Source: Corynebacterium lemuris (GTDB lineage: Bacteria; Actinomycetota; Actinomycetes; Mycobacteriales; Mycobacteriaceae). Taken from it: a stretch of 64,000 bases of DNA. A model generated the notes under the pieces. That model was not told where the DNA came from, did no database searches, and saw nothing but the letters and a program-made list of their open reading frames with translations. A program made the position numbers and the translations under genes. Positions within the stretch are counted from its first letter, which is position 1. Each line of letters begins with the position of its first letter. The stretch is taken from contig NZ_JANWTC010000010.1 in assembly GCF_024919295.1 (NCBI RefSeq), forward strand, positions 54,653 through 118,652, in the 5' to 3' direction. This document shows, one piece after another, positions 35,298 through 46,278 of this stretch.

Positions 35298-36938
35298 CTA
35301 GTGATCAACCGGAGCCTCGACGCCGACACCGGTGAGGGAGCGGACCTCCATCTCAGCTGCGAGATGGTCCAGGTTGTCCGGCTTGGTGGCCAGGGTGGCG
35401 ATGATGCCTGCCAGGAAGGCCAGCGGGATGGAGACCAGGCCCGGGCTGGTGAGCGGGAAGATCGACCAGTCGGCGTTCGGGAACATGGCGGTCGGTGCGC
35501 CGGAGACTGCCGGGGACAGGGCGATCAGGACCAGCGCGGAGACCACACCGGTGTACATGGAGGCGACGGCACCGGCGGTGTTGAAGCGCCTCCAGTACAG
35601 GGAGAACAGGATGGTCGGCACGTTCGCGGAGGCAGCGACGGCGAAGGCCAGCGACACCAGGAAGGCGACGTTCTGCTGCATCGCGAGGATACCGAGGACG
35701 ATGGAGACCAGGCCCAGGATGACCACGGTGATGCGGGAGACACGCACGGTCTCCTCCTCAGTGGCCTTGCCGTCGCGGAAGACCGAGGAGTAGACGTCGT
35801 GGGCGACAGATGCCGAGGCGGTGATGGCCAGGCCGGCGACGACCGCGAGGACGGTGGCGAAGGCGACCGCGGAGATCAGGGCCATGAAGATGGAACCACC
35901 GAGCTCCAGTGCCAGCAGCGGGGCGGCGGCGTTCGCGGCACCCGGCGCAGCCAGGATGCGGTCCGGGCCGACGAGGGCGGCGGCACCGTAGCCGAGGACC
36001 ATGGCCATGAGGTAGAAGATACCGATGAGGATGATGGCCACGGTCACGGACTTGCGGGCTTCCTTGGCGGTCGGGACCGTGTAGAAGCGCATGAGCACGT
36101 GCGGCAGGCCGGCGGTACCGAGGACCAGGGACAGACCCAGGGAGATGAAGTCGAGCTGCTTGGTGAAGGACGCGCCGTACTGCAGGCCCGGCTTCATGAT
36201 GTCCTCGGCGGCGTAACCCTTCGTCTGGATGACGTCGGAGACGGCGTGTGCGGCAATGGCGTCGTTGAACAGTGTGGCGAAGCCACCCCTGACGGCGATG
36301 AAGGTCCAGATCGTCATGACGGCGACGCCACCGATGAGCAGGACTGCCTTGATCATCTGGACGTAGGTGGTGCCCTTCATGCCGCCGACGAGAACGTAGG
36401 CGGTCATGATCACACCGACGACGGCGACGACGATGGCCTGCTGCCACAGCTCGTGCATGTTCAGCAGCACGGAGACCAGCGAACCGGCACCGGCCATCTG
36501 GGCGATGAGGTAGAAGATCGAGACCGCGAGGGTCGCGATGGCGGCGGCCACACGGACCGGCTTCTGGCGCAGGCGGAAGGAGAGCACGTCGGCCATGGTG
36601 AAACGTCCGACGTTACGCAGCGGCTCAGCGACGAGCAGCAGGGCGACCAGCCAGGCGACGAAGAAGCCGATGGAGTAGAGGAAGCCGTCGTAGCCGTTGA
36701 GGGCGATGGAGCCGACGATGCCCAGGAAGGAGGCTGCGGAGAGGTAGTCACCCGCGATGGCCAGGCCGTTCTGGGTGCCGGTGAAGGAGGCGCCGCCGGT
36801 GTAGAAGTCGGAGGCTTCCTTGGTGGTCTTGCCGGCACGCAGGACCACGGTCATGGTGACGACGATGAACACGACGAAAACCGCGATGTTGAGAATCGGG
36901 TTTCCGGTGCTCTCCTGTGCGAGATAGGTGATATCCAT
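35298..36938 (-). CDS. mctC: Monocarboxylate:cation symporter MctC (SSS family)
   Basis: A 546-residue polytopic transporter of the solute:sodium symporter family, about 13 helices. Conserved parts are FYTGGASFTGTQNGLAIAGD near the N-terminus, SFLGIVGSIALNGYDGFLY and AGLPHVLMRFYTVPTAKEAR. In C. glutamicum MctC takes up acetate, pyruvate and propionate, with a DUF485 protein encoded just upstream, exactly as here. That system is controlled by RamA and RamB. Spacing to the DUF485 gene is 3 bp. Confidence 0.93.
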   Translation of the reverse strand: MDITYLAQESTGNPILNIAVFVVFIVVTMTVVLRAGKTTKEASDFYTGGASFTGTQNGLAIAGDYLSAASFLGIVGSIALNGYDGFLYSIGFFVAWLVALLLVAEPLRNVGRFTMADVLSFRLRQKPVRVAAAIATLAVSIFYLIAQMAGAGSLVSVLLNMHELWQQAIVVAVVGVIMTAYVLVGGMKGTTYVQMIKAVLLIGGVAVMTIWTFIAVRGGFATLFNDAIAAHAVSDVIQTKGYAAEDIMKPGLQYGASFTKQLDFISLGLSLVLGTAGLPHVLMRFYTVPTAKEARKSVTVAIILIGIFYLMAMVLGYGAAALVGPDRILAAPGAANAAAPLLALELGGSIFMALISAVAFATVLAVVAGLAITASASVAHDVYSSVFRDGKATEEETVRVSRITVVILGLVSIVLGILAMQQNVAFLVSLAFAVAASANVPTILFSLYWRRFNTAGAVASMYTGVVSALVLIALSPAVSGAPTAMFPNADWSIFPLTSPGLVSIPLAFLAGIIATLATKPDNLDHLAAEMEVRSLTGVGVEAPVDH

Positions 36939-36941
36939 TGT

Positions 36942-37292
36942 TTAACCCTCCATCTGCTGGCGGATGGCGGCCGTCCGCGGCTCGATCTGCTTGTTTGAGT
37001 ACTGCACGTAGATCCAGGTGATCAGGAACGTGGTGGCGAACTGGAGGAGGCCGAAGACGATGCCGTAGTTGAAGCCGCCGCCGATCGGGGTGGCCATCCA
37101 GTCAGCGGCAAACGTGGCCACCAGGAGGTAGAAGATGTACCAGACGAAGAACGCCACGGCCATGGGGAAGCTGAACCTACGGAAAACCGAGCGCAGTTCC
37201 TGGAACTGCGGGCTCGCCTGCATCTCGATGAAGTCCTCGGACGTCGGCTCGCGCCGGCCATCCGGTCGTACAACTGGAGGAGTCGCGCTCAC
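36942..37292 (-). CDS. DUF485 membrane protein, MctC partner
   Basis: A 116-residue protein with two membrane helices (AVAFFVWYIFYLLVATFAADW and FGLLQFATTFLITWIYVQYS) and a typical DUF485 loop GGGFNYGIVFGL. It is the first gene of the operon and lies directly before mctC, as in C. glutamicum (cg0952-mctC). A subunit or stabiliser of the symporter is likely but unproven. It starts with GTG, preceded by GAAAGAGAG. Confidence 0.92.
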   Translation of the reverse strand: MSATPPVVRPDGRREPTSEDFIEMQASPQFQELRSVFRRFSFPMAVAFFVWYIFYLLVATFAADWMATPIGGGFNYGIVFGLLQFATTFLITWIYVQYSNKQIEPRTAAIRQQMEG

Positions 37293-37645
37293 AATGATCT
37301 CTCTTTCGTATCGGCCCCGGCTACACCGGGGAGTCTAGCTGCTGGTGGGTTCTCCCTCAGGGCCATACCCTGTGCGAGCGATCACACCCTGTCCTGCAAA
37401 TGTAAGTTACCTGGCTCACACTGCAACATTGAAGTGAACAGGTCACTTTGATCGATATCTCATCATTCTCCACCCCCGCAGGGCGGGATCACCTGCACAT
37501 TCATTGATGCTACGACCACCCCCGACCGGGAACTCGCAGTGGGCGGCAAAGTTTGTGAATGCGACTTTTGCAGAGGCAATGATCTTCGCAAACATAGCCC
37601 AGACCCTAAACAGAGATTCACACTACGCATATCTTCAGCGTTCTT
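37293..37645. promoter_or_regulatory. Regulatory region upstream of DUF485-mctC
   Basis: 353 bp without a gene. It contains AAGTGA-ACAGG-TCACTT (37432-37448), a perfect 6-bp palindrome with 5-bp spacer. AGTTACCTGGCTCACA (37405-37420) matches the GlxR consensus TGTGA-NNTANN-TCACA in only part. CAAAGTTTG at 37547-37555 resembles the core of the RamB motif on the reverse strand, but is about 250 bp from the start. A CCCCGG-CTACA-CCGGGG hairpin at 37315-37331 lies in the likely leader. No start site can be fixed by eye. Confidence 0.4.
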
Positions 37646-38494
37646 TCAGGAAACCGGATTCCCGAAGGTCCGGGGATCCTCGAAGAATCTGCCGAAGCCG
37701 GACTCCCCGTCCAGCCCCGTGATCGCCGCCATCTGCTCCCGACTGAGTGTGAAATCAGCTGCCGCCAGATTCTGCGCCAGCCGCTTCGGGTGGGAGGCCC
37801 GGGGAATGGCCACGCAGCCCAGCTGCAGGACCCACCGCAGGGCCACCTGGGCGGTTGACCGACCTGCAGCACGGGCCACGGCATCGAGAACAGGGTTCGA
37901 CAGCAGCCTGCCGCGCCCCAGCGGGGACCAGGCGGCCGTCGTCACGCCGAGTTCAGCGTGCAGCCCCCGCAGGGGCGCCTGGGAGAAACCGGGGTGGAGT
38001 TCCACCTGGTTGACGGCAGGGACGATGCCCGCCCTCTCCACCACCTCCCGGAGGATCTCCCCGTAGAAATTGGAGACACCGACCGACTGGACCAGTCCCA
38101 GTCCCTGCAGGCGGGCGATCGCCTCGAAGCTCTCCACGTACCTCCCCAGCTCCGGAGCGGGCCAGTGCACCAGATAGAGGTCCACGTAGTCCAGGCCCAG
38201 CCGGTCCAGGGAAGCGCGGAATGCCAGGGGGACGGCGTCCGTACCCTGCTCGTCCTGCCACACCTTGGTGGTGATGAACAGCTCCTCACGGGTCACATCG
38301 CCGGCGGCGACGGCCTCCGCGACCGCTCTGCCGACGACCTCCTCGTTGCCGTATGCGGATGCAGTGTCGAAGTGTCGGTAACCCAGCTCAATCGCTGTCC
38401 GGACCAGGCGCAGGCCCTCCTCCCCCTGAATGCCCCAGGTGCCCATTCCGATCTGGGGGATGTCCGTGCCGTCATTGAGCGTTACTGTAGCCAT
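37646..38494 (-). CDS. Aldo/keto reductase
   Basis: A 282-residue NADPH-dependent (beta/alpha)8 reductase. TLNDGTDIPQIGMGTWGI, FDTASAYGNEEVVGRAV (catalytic Asp/Tyr), TKVW (Lys), DLYLVHWP (His) and the C-terminal cofactor segment IPRASHPKRLAQNLAA are all present. It is closest to the 2,5-diketo-D-gluconate reductase type. The ATG at 38494 is preceded by GAGGG. Substrate cannot be told from sequence. Confidence 0.93.
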   Translation of the reverse strand: MATVTLNDGTDIPQIGMGTWGIQGEEGLRLVRTAIELGYRHFDTASAYGNEEVVGRAVAEAVAAGDVTREELFITTKVWQDEQGTDAVPLAFRASLDRLGLDYVDLYLVHWPAPELGRYVESFEAIARLQGLGLVQSVGVSNFYGEILREVVERAGIVPAVNQVELHPGFSQAPLRGLHAELGVTTAAWSPLGRGRLLSNPVLDAVARAAGRSTAQVALRWVLQLGCVAIPRASHPKRLAQNLAAADFTLSREQMAAITGLDGESGFGRFFEDPRTFGNPVS

Positions 38495-38571
38495 GCCCTC
38501 ATTGTGCCCCCATTCACCCTGTCCGGTAGAGACCTTCCGCATCACACCCCCGCGCCACCCCTGCAACGCAG

Positions 38572-38609
38572 AGGGCCGTGGCCACCGTCTGAACGGTGGC
38601 CACGGCCCT
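38572..38609 (-). terminator. Hairpin after the FKBP gene
   Basis: Perfect 17-bp arms (38572-38588 and 38593-38609) with a CTGA tetraloop, starting 16 bp beyond the FKBP stop. Neither side has a T-run, so it may terminate inefficiently or stabilise the transcript end. Confidence 0.65.
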
Positions 38610-38624
38610 GGAACTCCACGCGAT

Positions 38625-38984
38625 CTAACCGACGCTGATCAGGTCGATGATGAATACGAGGGTGCGTCCGGACAGGGGGTGTCCGCCGCCCGCCGGGCCG
38701 TAGGCCTTCTCCGGCGGGATGGTCAGCTGGCGGCGGCCGCCGACCTTCATGCCCGGGATGCCCTCCTGCCAGCCGGCGATGAGCCCGTTCAGCGGGAACT
38801 CGATGGACTGGCCGCGGTCCCAGGAGGAGTCGAACTCCTGGCCCGATTCGAAGTCCACGCCGACATAGTGGACCTCGACGAGCCCACCGGCCTTGGCCTC
38901 CGCACCGTCACCGACGACGAGGTCGACAGAAACAAGATCCTCCGGGGCGGGACCGGACTGGGCTTCAATCTGGGGCTTGGTCAT
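38625..38984 (-). CDS. FKBP-type peptidyl-prolyl isomerase
   Basis: A 119-residue single-domain FKBP. VEVHYVGVDFESGQEFDSSW, the GWQEGIPGMKVGGRRQLTIPP loop and KAYGPAGGGHPLSG with the final LVFIIDLISV form the binding pocket. No signal peptide, so cytoplasmic. The ATG at 38984 follows AAGGAGCAAT; an upstream in-frame ATG at 39014 lies in the gltA terminator. In C. glutamicum an FKBP gene also lies directly after gltA. Confidence 0.93.
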   Translation of the reverse strand: MTKPQIEAQSGPAPEDLVSVDLVVGDGAEAKAGGLVEVHYVGVDFESGQEFDSSWDRGQSIEFPLNGLIAGWQEGIPGMKVGGRRQLTIPPEKAYGPAGGGHPLSGRTLVFIIDLISVG

Positions 38985-39015
38985 GGGGTATTGCTCCTTA
39001 TTATGAGTACTCATG

Positions 39016-39065
39016 AAAAACCGGGCACAACGACACCAGTATAGAGGTGGCGTTGTGCCCGGTTT
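39016..39065 (-). terminator. Rho-independent terminator of gltA
   Basis: Arms 39018-39037 and 39046-39065 pair over 20 positions with one mismatch. On the gltA strand the stem ends in GGTTTTTC, a five-T run. It begins 26 bp after the gltA stop and lies between gltA and the FKBP gene, which therefore needs its own promoter. Confidence 0.92.
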
Positions 39066-39091
39066 CCCGACACACGGATCAGCCGGTGTTT

Positions 39092-40384
39092 CTAGCGCTC
39101 CTCACGCGGGGTGACGGTGCGCAGGGTGTTGCCGGTGTAGATCTGACGCGGGCGGTTGATCTTGTTGGTGGTGGCCAGCTGCTCGCGGTAGTGGGCGATC
39201 CAGCCCGGCAGGCGGCCGATGGCGAAGAGGACGGTGAAGAAGTCCGTCGGGAAGCCCATGGCGCGGTAGATCAGGCCGGTGTAGAAGTCGACGTTCGGGT
39301 ACAGCTTGCGGGAGATGAAGTACTCGTCGTTGAGGGCGATGTCCTCGAGCTTCATGGCGAGATCGAGGAGGTGGTCGCCGCCGAGGTGCTCGAGGATCTC
39401 GTGGGCGGTCTCCTTGACGATCGCCGCACGCGGGTCGTAGTTGCGGTAGACGCGGTGGCCGAAGCCCATGAGGCGGACGCCGTCCTCCTTGTTCTTCACC
39501 CGGTTCATGAAGTCGGTGGCGTCGCCGCCGTTGGCGTCGATCTCCTCGAGCATCTCGAGGACGGCCTGGTTGGCGCCACCGTGCAGCGGTCCGGAGAGTG
39601 CGTTGATGCCGCCGGCGATGGAGACGAACATGTTGGCCTGGGCGGAGCCGATCATGCGGACGGTGGAGGTGGAGCAGTTCTGCTCGTGATCCGCGTGCAG
39701 GATGAGGAGCTTGTCCAGTGCCTTGACCATGATCGGGTCGACCTCGTACGGCTCGGTCGGGTAGCCGAACATCATGCGCAGGAAGTTCTCGCGCGCGTTG
39801 AGGGAGTTGTCCGGGTACATGTACGGGGCACCCTTGGAGGCACGGTAGGCGTAGGCAGCCAGCATCGGCACCTTGGCCATGAGGCGGACGGTCGCCTTAT
39901 CCAGGTGGGCCTCGTTCATGGGGTCCAGCTGATCCTGGTAGTAGGTGGACAGTATGTTGACCGACGACGCCAGGACAGACATCGGATGGGCATCCCGCGG
40001 GAAGACGTTGAACTGGGACTTGAAGTCCTCATCCAGCAGGGTGTGGTGGCGGATGTCGTCGGAGAACTTGTGCAGCTCATCGACAGTCGGCAGCTCACCG
40101 TTGATCAGGAGGTAGGAGACCTCGTTGAAGGTGGCGTTCTCCGCCAGGTCGGCGATGTCATAACCACGGTGGCGCAGGATGCCGTTCTCACCGTCGATGT
40201 AGGTGATCGCGGACTCGCAGGAACCGGTGGAGACGTAGCCGGGGTCGAAGGTGACCAGGCCCGTTTCAGCCAGCATCTTGCCGAGGACGACGCCATCGTT
40301 GCCCTCGGTGGCCTTGATGATGTCGAGTTCGTACTCGCCGCCCGGGTAGTGGAGTACGGCCTTGTCCTTGTTGTCAGTAGCCAC
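39092..40384 (-). CDS. gltA: Citrate synthase
   Basis: A 430-residue hexameric-type citrate synthase. ITYIDGENGILRHRGYDIADLA, the active-site histidines in LHADHEQNCSTSTVRM and GPLHGGANQAVLEML, and GFGHRVYRNYDPRAA and the arginine loop near the C-terminus are all typical. It condenses acetyl-CoA and oxaloacetate at the entry of the TCA cycle. In C. glutamicum it is controlled by RamA, RamB and GlxR. The start ATG follows GAAAGG, and a 505-bp untranslated region separates it from serC. Confidence 0.98.
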   Translation of the reverse strand: MATDNKDKAVLHYPGGEYELDIIKATEGNDGVVLGKMLAETGLVTFDPGYVSTGSCESAITYIDGENGILRHRGYDIADLAENATFNEVSYLLINGELPTVDELHKFSDDIRHHTLLDEDFKSQFNVFPRDAHPMSVLASSVNILSTYYQDQLDPMNEAHLDKATVRLMAKVPMLAAYAYRASKGAPYMYPDNSLNARENFLRMMFGYPTEPYEVDPIMVKALDKLLILHADHEQNCSTSTVRMIGSAQANMFVSIAGGINALSGPLHGGANQAVLEMLEEIDANGGDATDFMNRVKNKEDGVRLMGFGHRVYRNYDPRAAIVKETAHEILEHLGGDHLLDLAMKLEDIALNDEYFISRKLYPNVDFYTGLIYRAMGFPTDFFTVLFAIGRLPGWIAHYREQLATTNKINRPRQIYTGNTLRTVTPREER

Positions 40385-42020
<1,636 letters not shown>

Positions 42021-42122
42021 TCAGGCTGCTGCACAGATCAACATGCGTCGGACATCACACGGTCCGGCGCATGTCTGCGTTAGGGTGGAACACATCACGT
42101 GAGCTGTCCTGAAGGAGAACGC

Positions 42123-43034
42123 ATGCGCGAGCTGTTCCTCGTCCCTGATGAATCGACGTCCACCTCACTGGTGCTGCGCACCGCGGACGGCGATCAGTTC
42201 TTCCTGGATGTCACGCAGCTTGACGCCGCCGGGCAGAACCTCCTGAGCGGCCTGGAGCCCGAGATCGCTGCCCCATCCGAGCCCGAGCCGGATCCGGAGC
42301 CCGCCCCCGTGGTGGTTGCGGAACCTCCGCGTGCCCTGCCCGAGCGCGATCCCCTCCTGACCGCCCCGTTGACCATGCGTCCCAGGGAGATCCAGGGACG
42401 CATCCGGAGTGGATCCTCGGTGGAGGAACTCGCCGCGGAGATGAGGGTCGCGGTCTCCCGCGTGGAGGCCTTCGCACATCCGGTGCTGCTGGAGCGTTCC
42501 CGCATGGCGGAGATGGCGAAGCAGGCCCATCCGATCCGGGAGGACGGCCCGGCGAAGCTGACGCTGTGGGAGGTCCTGGCCGCCGCCTTCGCCGCCCGCG
42601 GGCATTCCGTCGCAGACACATCCTGGGACGCCTACCGGGAGGCGGACGGCACCTGGGTGGCCCGGGTGACCTGGACCGTCGGCCTGTCAGAGAACGAGGC
42701 CGAGTGGTCGATCAACGCCCATCCGACCTCACAGACAACGGCCGAGGCCCGTAACCCGGTGGCCGCCGACCTGACGGATCCTGACTTCGTGCAGCCCGTG
42801 CGTTCCCTGACTTCCGTGGGTCGGGGCAACCGCTACGAGGAGGACCATGACGAGGACACCTCCGACGGGGAGCAGCTGACCCCGGAGGTCCCGGAGACCG
42901 AGGAACTGGAGGGCGAGGACTTCCAGGCTGAGGAGAAGGCGCCGCCGGCGCGGCGGCGTCGTAAAGCAGTGACCCCCCACTGGGAGGACGTGCTGTTGGG
43001 CGTACGCGCGAACACGAAGCGTCCGCGGAACTAG
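42123..43034 (+). CDS. sepH: SepH-like septation protein (DUF3071)
   Basis: A 303-residue protein. The N-terminal DUF3071 domain starts MRELFLVPDESTSTSLVLRT and holds a helix-turn-helix-like segment IQGRIRSGSSVEELAAEMRVAVSRVEAF at about residues 90-120. A variable acidic linker and a basic C-terminus (APPARRRRKA, then HWEDVLLGVR) follow. In Streptomyces SepH binds FtsZ and promotes its assembly. ATG 42123 is preceded by AAGGAG with 5-bp spacing. Identification rests on domain order and the serC neighbourhood. Confidence 0.88.
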   Translation: MRELFLVPDESTSTSLVLRTADGDQFFLDVTQLDAAGQNLLSGLEPEIAAPSEPEPDPEPAPVVVAEPPRALPERDPLLTAPLTMRPREIQGRIRSGSSVEELAAEMRVAVSRVEAFAHPVLLERSRMAEMAKQAHPIREDGPAKLTLWEVLAAAFAARGHSVADTSWDAYREADGTWVARVTWTVGLSENEAEWSINAHPTSQTTAEARNPVAADLTDPDFVQPVRSLTSVGRGNRYEEDHDEDTSDGEQLTPEVPETEELEGEDFQAEEKAPPARRRRKAVTPHWEDVLLGVRANTKRPRN

Positions 43035-43046
43035 GGGCGGTGGGTC

Positions 43047-43886
43047 GTGGAGACTGTCGTCACCCTGTGGTTTGTCACGGCCGCTGACCCTGCGGGGGTG
43101 ATCACCGCAGAACCGCGGGCGGACCGCGGCTTCGGCCGGAAATACCTGGCCCAGCTCAATCCGACGTGGCCGATCACGCCGATCGGCGAGTTCGCGTTGA
43201 ACCGTTCAGCGCAGGCCTCTGCGGGTGAGTTCTATGTGGCGGGCTTCCCGGGGGTCACCATCGTGCAGACGGTCCTGACGGACACCCCCGCGCTCTCTGA
43301 GCTCGACCGCCGGCTGCTGGAATCCGTGCCCGCCGCCGATGTGTACGCCTTCGGGGTGAACCCCGCGACCGGTTACGGCGCGCTGGCGCACTGGCGGGGC
43401 GGGGCGCTCAAGCGTTCGCTGTGCGCGGAGCGGACCCGCACCTACGAGGACGTCGGTCTGCCCGAGCCTTTCGAGGCCCCCTACTGGGCCGGCGAGAAGG
43501 CCGAGAGCGCCGGCGGCATCGCCCTGCCTTTCGAACCTGTGGATCTGGTTGCGGAGGCCCGGCGTTCCTGGCTGGGGATCGACATCACGCCGGAGGGACC
43601 CGACATCCACATCGTGGCGTATGCGGTCGACGGTCGGCCCGCACCCCGGGAGGTCGACGGTCCACGGCTCGAACGGGAGCGCGCCGCACGCGAGCCCTCA
43701 GAGCCGCAGGTCACCGGCGGTTATGACGACTACGAGTTTGCCGCCGAGGAGGAGCGGGACCGGTTGCCCCGGTGGGCGGATGAATCGGTGGCAGCAGTGC
43801 GGCGCACGGGCACCGGGCTCAGCCGCCGGTTACGTCTGGCCCGCTCGTGGGTGACGGAGAAGATCCGTCACTCCGACCGGGGCTGA
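43047..43886 (+). CDS. Conserved hypothetical protein (DUF6928-like)
   Basis: A 279-residue soluble protein, starting at GTG 43047 only 12 bp after sepH, so likely cotranscribed. The segment FGVNPATGYGALAHWRGGALKRS and the later PYWAGEK look like the DUF6928 family as I recall it, but this is not certain. The C-terminal 70 residues are charged and likely disordered. Overlaps the convergent SpoU gene by 19 bp. Function unknown. Confidence 0.7.
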   Translation: METVVTLWFVTAADPAGVITAEPRADRGFGRKYLAQLNPTWPITPIGEFALNRSAQASAGEFYVAGFPGVTIVQTVLTDTPALSELDRRLLESVPAADVYAFGVNPATGYGALAHWRGGALKRSLCAERTRTYEDVGLPEPFEAPYWAGEKAESAGGIALPFEPVDLVAEARRSWLGIDITPEGPDIHIVAYAVDGRPAPREVDGPRLERERAAREPSEPQVTGGYDDYEFAAEEERDRLPRWADESVAAVRRTGTGLSRRLRLARSWVTEKIRHSDRG

Positions 43887-44701
43887 AGCAGCGAGCGATC
43901 GCGTTCGTAGAAGGCGATCGCCGCCGAGGTGGCCAGGTTGAGGGAGTCGGTGCCCGGCGCCATGGGGATCCGGGCCCGGATGTCGGTTACCCGCATGGCG
44001 TGCTCGGTGAGACCCGGCCCTTCCGCGCCGACGAGCAGCGCCACCTTCTCCCACGGTTGCCCCTGCTCATCCACGAGCGCGTCCGCCAGGTGCGCCGCCC
44101 CCGGATCAGGTGTCAGGGAGACGAGGCGGAAACCGGCATCGGTAAGCTGCTGCAGAGAACGCTGCCAGGTGGTGTAGGTGCCTGTCAGATGGGCGAACGG
44201 CATGCGCAGCACATGCCCCATGGACACGCGGACCACCCGCCGGTAAAGCGGGTCGCCGCAGCCGTTGCCGAAGAGCACCGCGTCGATGCCCATGCCGGCG
44301 GCGTTGCGGAACATCGAGCCGATGTTCTCGTGGTCGCCGACCCCCTCGAGTACGACGACGGTGCGTGCCTCAGCCAGGATCTCCCCGAGCTCCGGTTCGG
44401 GTGCCCGGTCCGCGGCGGCGAGGAGACCACGGTGCATGTCGAAGCCGGCGACCTCAGCGAGCACCTCCCGGCTGACCTCGTAGAGGGGCAGGTCGGCGGG
44501 GACAACGTTCCCGGCGAGGAAACTGTCGATTCTGCCGGGGAAACCGACGAGGCAGCGGACCGGGAAGCGGGCCTCCAGCAGGCGTCCCACCACCAGCGGG
44601 CCCTCGGCGATCACCAGGCGGCGCTCTGCGGCGTCGGAGTGGTTGAGGTCGCGGACGTCGTCGAGACGCGGGTCCGCGGGGTCGTCGATCCGGATCCGCA
44701 T
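43868..44701 (-). CDS. TrmH/SpoU family RNA 2'-O-methyltransferase
   Basis: A 277-residue SPOUT enzyme. An N-terminal substrate-binding domain is followed by the knot: motif 1 EGVGDHENIGSMFRNAAGMG, motif 2 VALLVGAEGPGLTEHAM and motif 3 IPMAPGTDSLNLATSAAIA. It methylates a ribose in rRNA or tRNA; the target is not evident. Its ATG shares a base with the NCS2 permease stop (TGATG), so it is coupled to that gene. In mycobacteria a homologue (Rv0881) lies near serC as well. Confidence 0.93.
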   Translation of the reverse strand: MRIRIDDPADPRLDDVRDLNHSDAAERRLVIAEGPLVVGRLLEARFPVRCLVGFPGRIDSFLAGNVVPADLPLYEVSREVLAEVAGFDMHRGLLAAADRAPEPELGEILAEARTVVVLEGVGDHENIGSMFRNAAGMGIDAVLFGNGCGDPLYRRVVRVSMGHVLRMPFAHLTGTYTTWQRSLQQLTDAGFRLVSLTPDPGAAHLADALVDEQGQPWEKVALLVGAEGPGLTEHAMRVTDIRARIPMAPGTDSLNLATSAAIAFYERDRSLLQPRSE

Positions 44702-46161
44702 CAGCCGATCGCCTCGAGGATCGGGTCCATGCCGAAGTAGACGATGAACAGGGCGGAGACCAGCCACATGATCCAGTGGACCTCCCGGGCCTTCCCTGCC
44801 GCGACAGCCATGAGGGCGAAGGCGATGAAGCCGACGCCGATGCCGTTGGCGATGGAGTAGGTGAAGGGCATGACCACGATGGTCAGGAAGGCCGGCAGGG
44901 CGATGTGGAATTTGGTCCACTCGATGTCGGTGACCTGGGCCATCATCATTGCACCGACGATGACCAGCACGGGGGCGGCGGCCTCGATGGGCACCACCTC
45001 GTAGAGCGGGGTGAGGAACATGGCCAGCAGGAAGAGCACACCGGTGACGATGTTGGCCAGGCCGGTGCGCGCACCGTCACCGACTCCGGCGGCGGAATCC
45101 GCGTAGACGGTGGCTGAGGAGGAGGAGGTCGCACCACCGACGATGGCGCCGAAACCCTCGACGACCAGGGCCCTCTTCATGTCGGGCAGCTCGCCGTTCT
45201 CGTTGACCAGGTTGCCCTGCTTGCCCAGTGCGGTCATGGTGCCCATCGCATCGAAGAAGTTCGCCAGGACCAGGGTGAACACCAGCAGGGTGGCGGCGAT
45301 GACGCCGATGCGCGTGAAGGCACCGAAGAGGTCGACCGCGCCGACCAGGGAGAGGTCGGGCAGACCGCCGAAACCCTCCGGGATGACGGGCACCGCCAGG
45401 GACCAGCCGGCGGGGTTGGCCTCACCCTCCACGAAGGAGGGACCCGCATCGGTCAGGGCCTCGACGATCATGGCGATGATCGTGGTGGTCAGGATGCCCA
45501 GGAACAGCCCGCCGCGGACCTTGCGCACGACGAGGAAGCCACAGATGATCAGGCCGAGGACGAAGGTGACCGTCGGCCAGGAGGAGATGGAACCGTCGAT
45601 GCCGAGGCCGACGGGCACGGTGGTGCCCGCGGCATCGGGAATGCGGCGGACGAAACCGGCGTCAACGAAGCCGATGATGGAGATGAACATGCCGATACCG
45701 ACACCCATGGCCGCCTTCATCGATGGCGGGATCGCACGGAAGACGGCGGTCCGGAAACCCGAGATCGCCAGCAGGACGATGACCACACCGTCGAGGACAA
45801 CCAGTCCCATTGCCTCGGGCCAGGTCAGCCCCTCCCCCGCGACGAGGGTGACGGCGACGAGGGTGTTGAGGCCGAGGCCCGCGGCGATGCCGAAGGGATA
45901 GCGGGCGATCAGACCGAAACCGATCGTCATCACACCGGCTGCCAGCGCGGTGGCGGCGGCAACCTGGGAGATCCCCAGGGTGGTGCCGTTGATGTCTTCG
46001 GTGGTGCCGATGATCAGCGGGTTGAGGATGACGATGTAGGCCATCGCGAAGAACGTGACCACCCCGGCGCGGATCTCTGTGCCGATGGTCGAGCCACGCT
46101 CGGTGATGTGGAAGTACCTGTCGAGGGCACTCCGGTCCTTGTTCTGTACCCCGGTGGTCAT
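44701..46161 (-). CDS. NCS2 family purine permease (AzgA-like)
   Basis: A 486-residue permease with about 13 helices, of the AzgA/GhxP branch of NCS2. FFAMAYIVILNPLIIG in helix 1, ARYPFGIAAGLGLNTLVA, MGVGIGMFISIIGFVDAG and the signature NFFDAMGTMTALGKQG are diagnostic, followed by SSSSATVYADSAAGVGDGARTGLAN. It likely imports adenine, hypoxanthine or guanine with protons. The downstream SpoU gene is coupled. The gene starts 90 bp from the divergent aminotransferase-like gene reading region. Confidence 0.93.
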   Translation of the reverse strand: MTTGVQNKDRSALDRYFHITERGSTIGTEIRAGVVTFFAMAYIVILNPLIIGTTEDINGTTLGISQVAAATALAAGVMTIGFGLIARYPFGIAAGLGLNTLVAVTLVAGEGLTWPEAMGLVVLDGVVIVLLAISGFRTAVFRAIPPSMKAAMGVGIGMFISIIGFVDAGFVRRIPDAAGTTVPVGLGIDGSISSWPTVTFVLGLIICGFLVVRKVRGGLFLGILTTTIIAMIVEALTDAGPSFVEGEANPAGWSLAVPVIPEGFGGLPDLSLVGAVDLFGAFTRIGVIAATLLVFTLVLANFFDAMGTMTALGKQGNLVNENGELPDMKRALVVEGFGAIVGGATSSSSATVYADSAAGVGDGARTGLANIVTGVLFLLAMFLTPLYEVVPIEAAAPVLVIVGAMMMAQVTDIEWTKFHIALPAFLTIVVMPFTYSIANGIGVGFIAFALMAVAAGKAREVHWIMWLVSALFIVYFGMDPILEAIG

Positions 46162-46278
46162 ACGCGGTTCCCCTGTTCCGGATTCAATGAAGTTCTCTTT
46201 ACCTCGTAAATCTCCCACCTGGATTTGAATTACACAACATTTGGGTAGATTATGGGTCGACTGCAAGGAGCCCGCCCC

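Noticed and set aside
35301..36998. A 565-codon + strand open frame opposite mctC
   Set aside because: Mirror of a strongly conserved transporter gene; Gly/Asp/His-rich with no domain.
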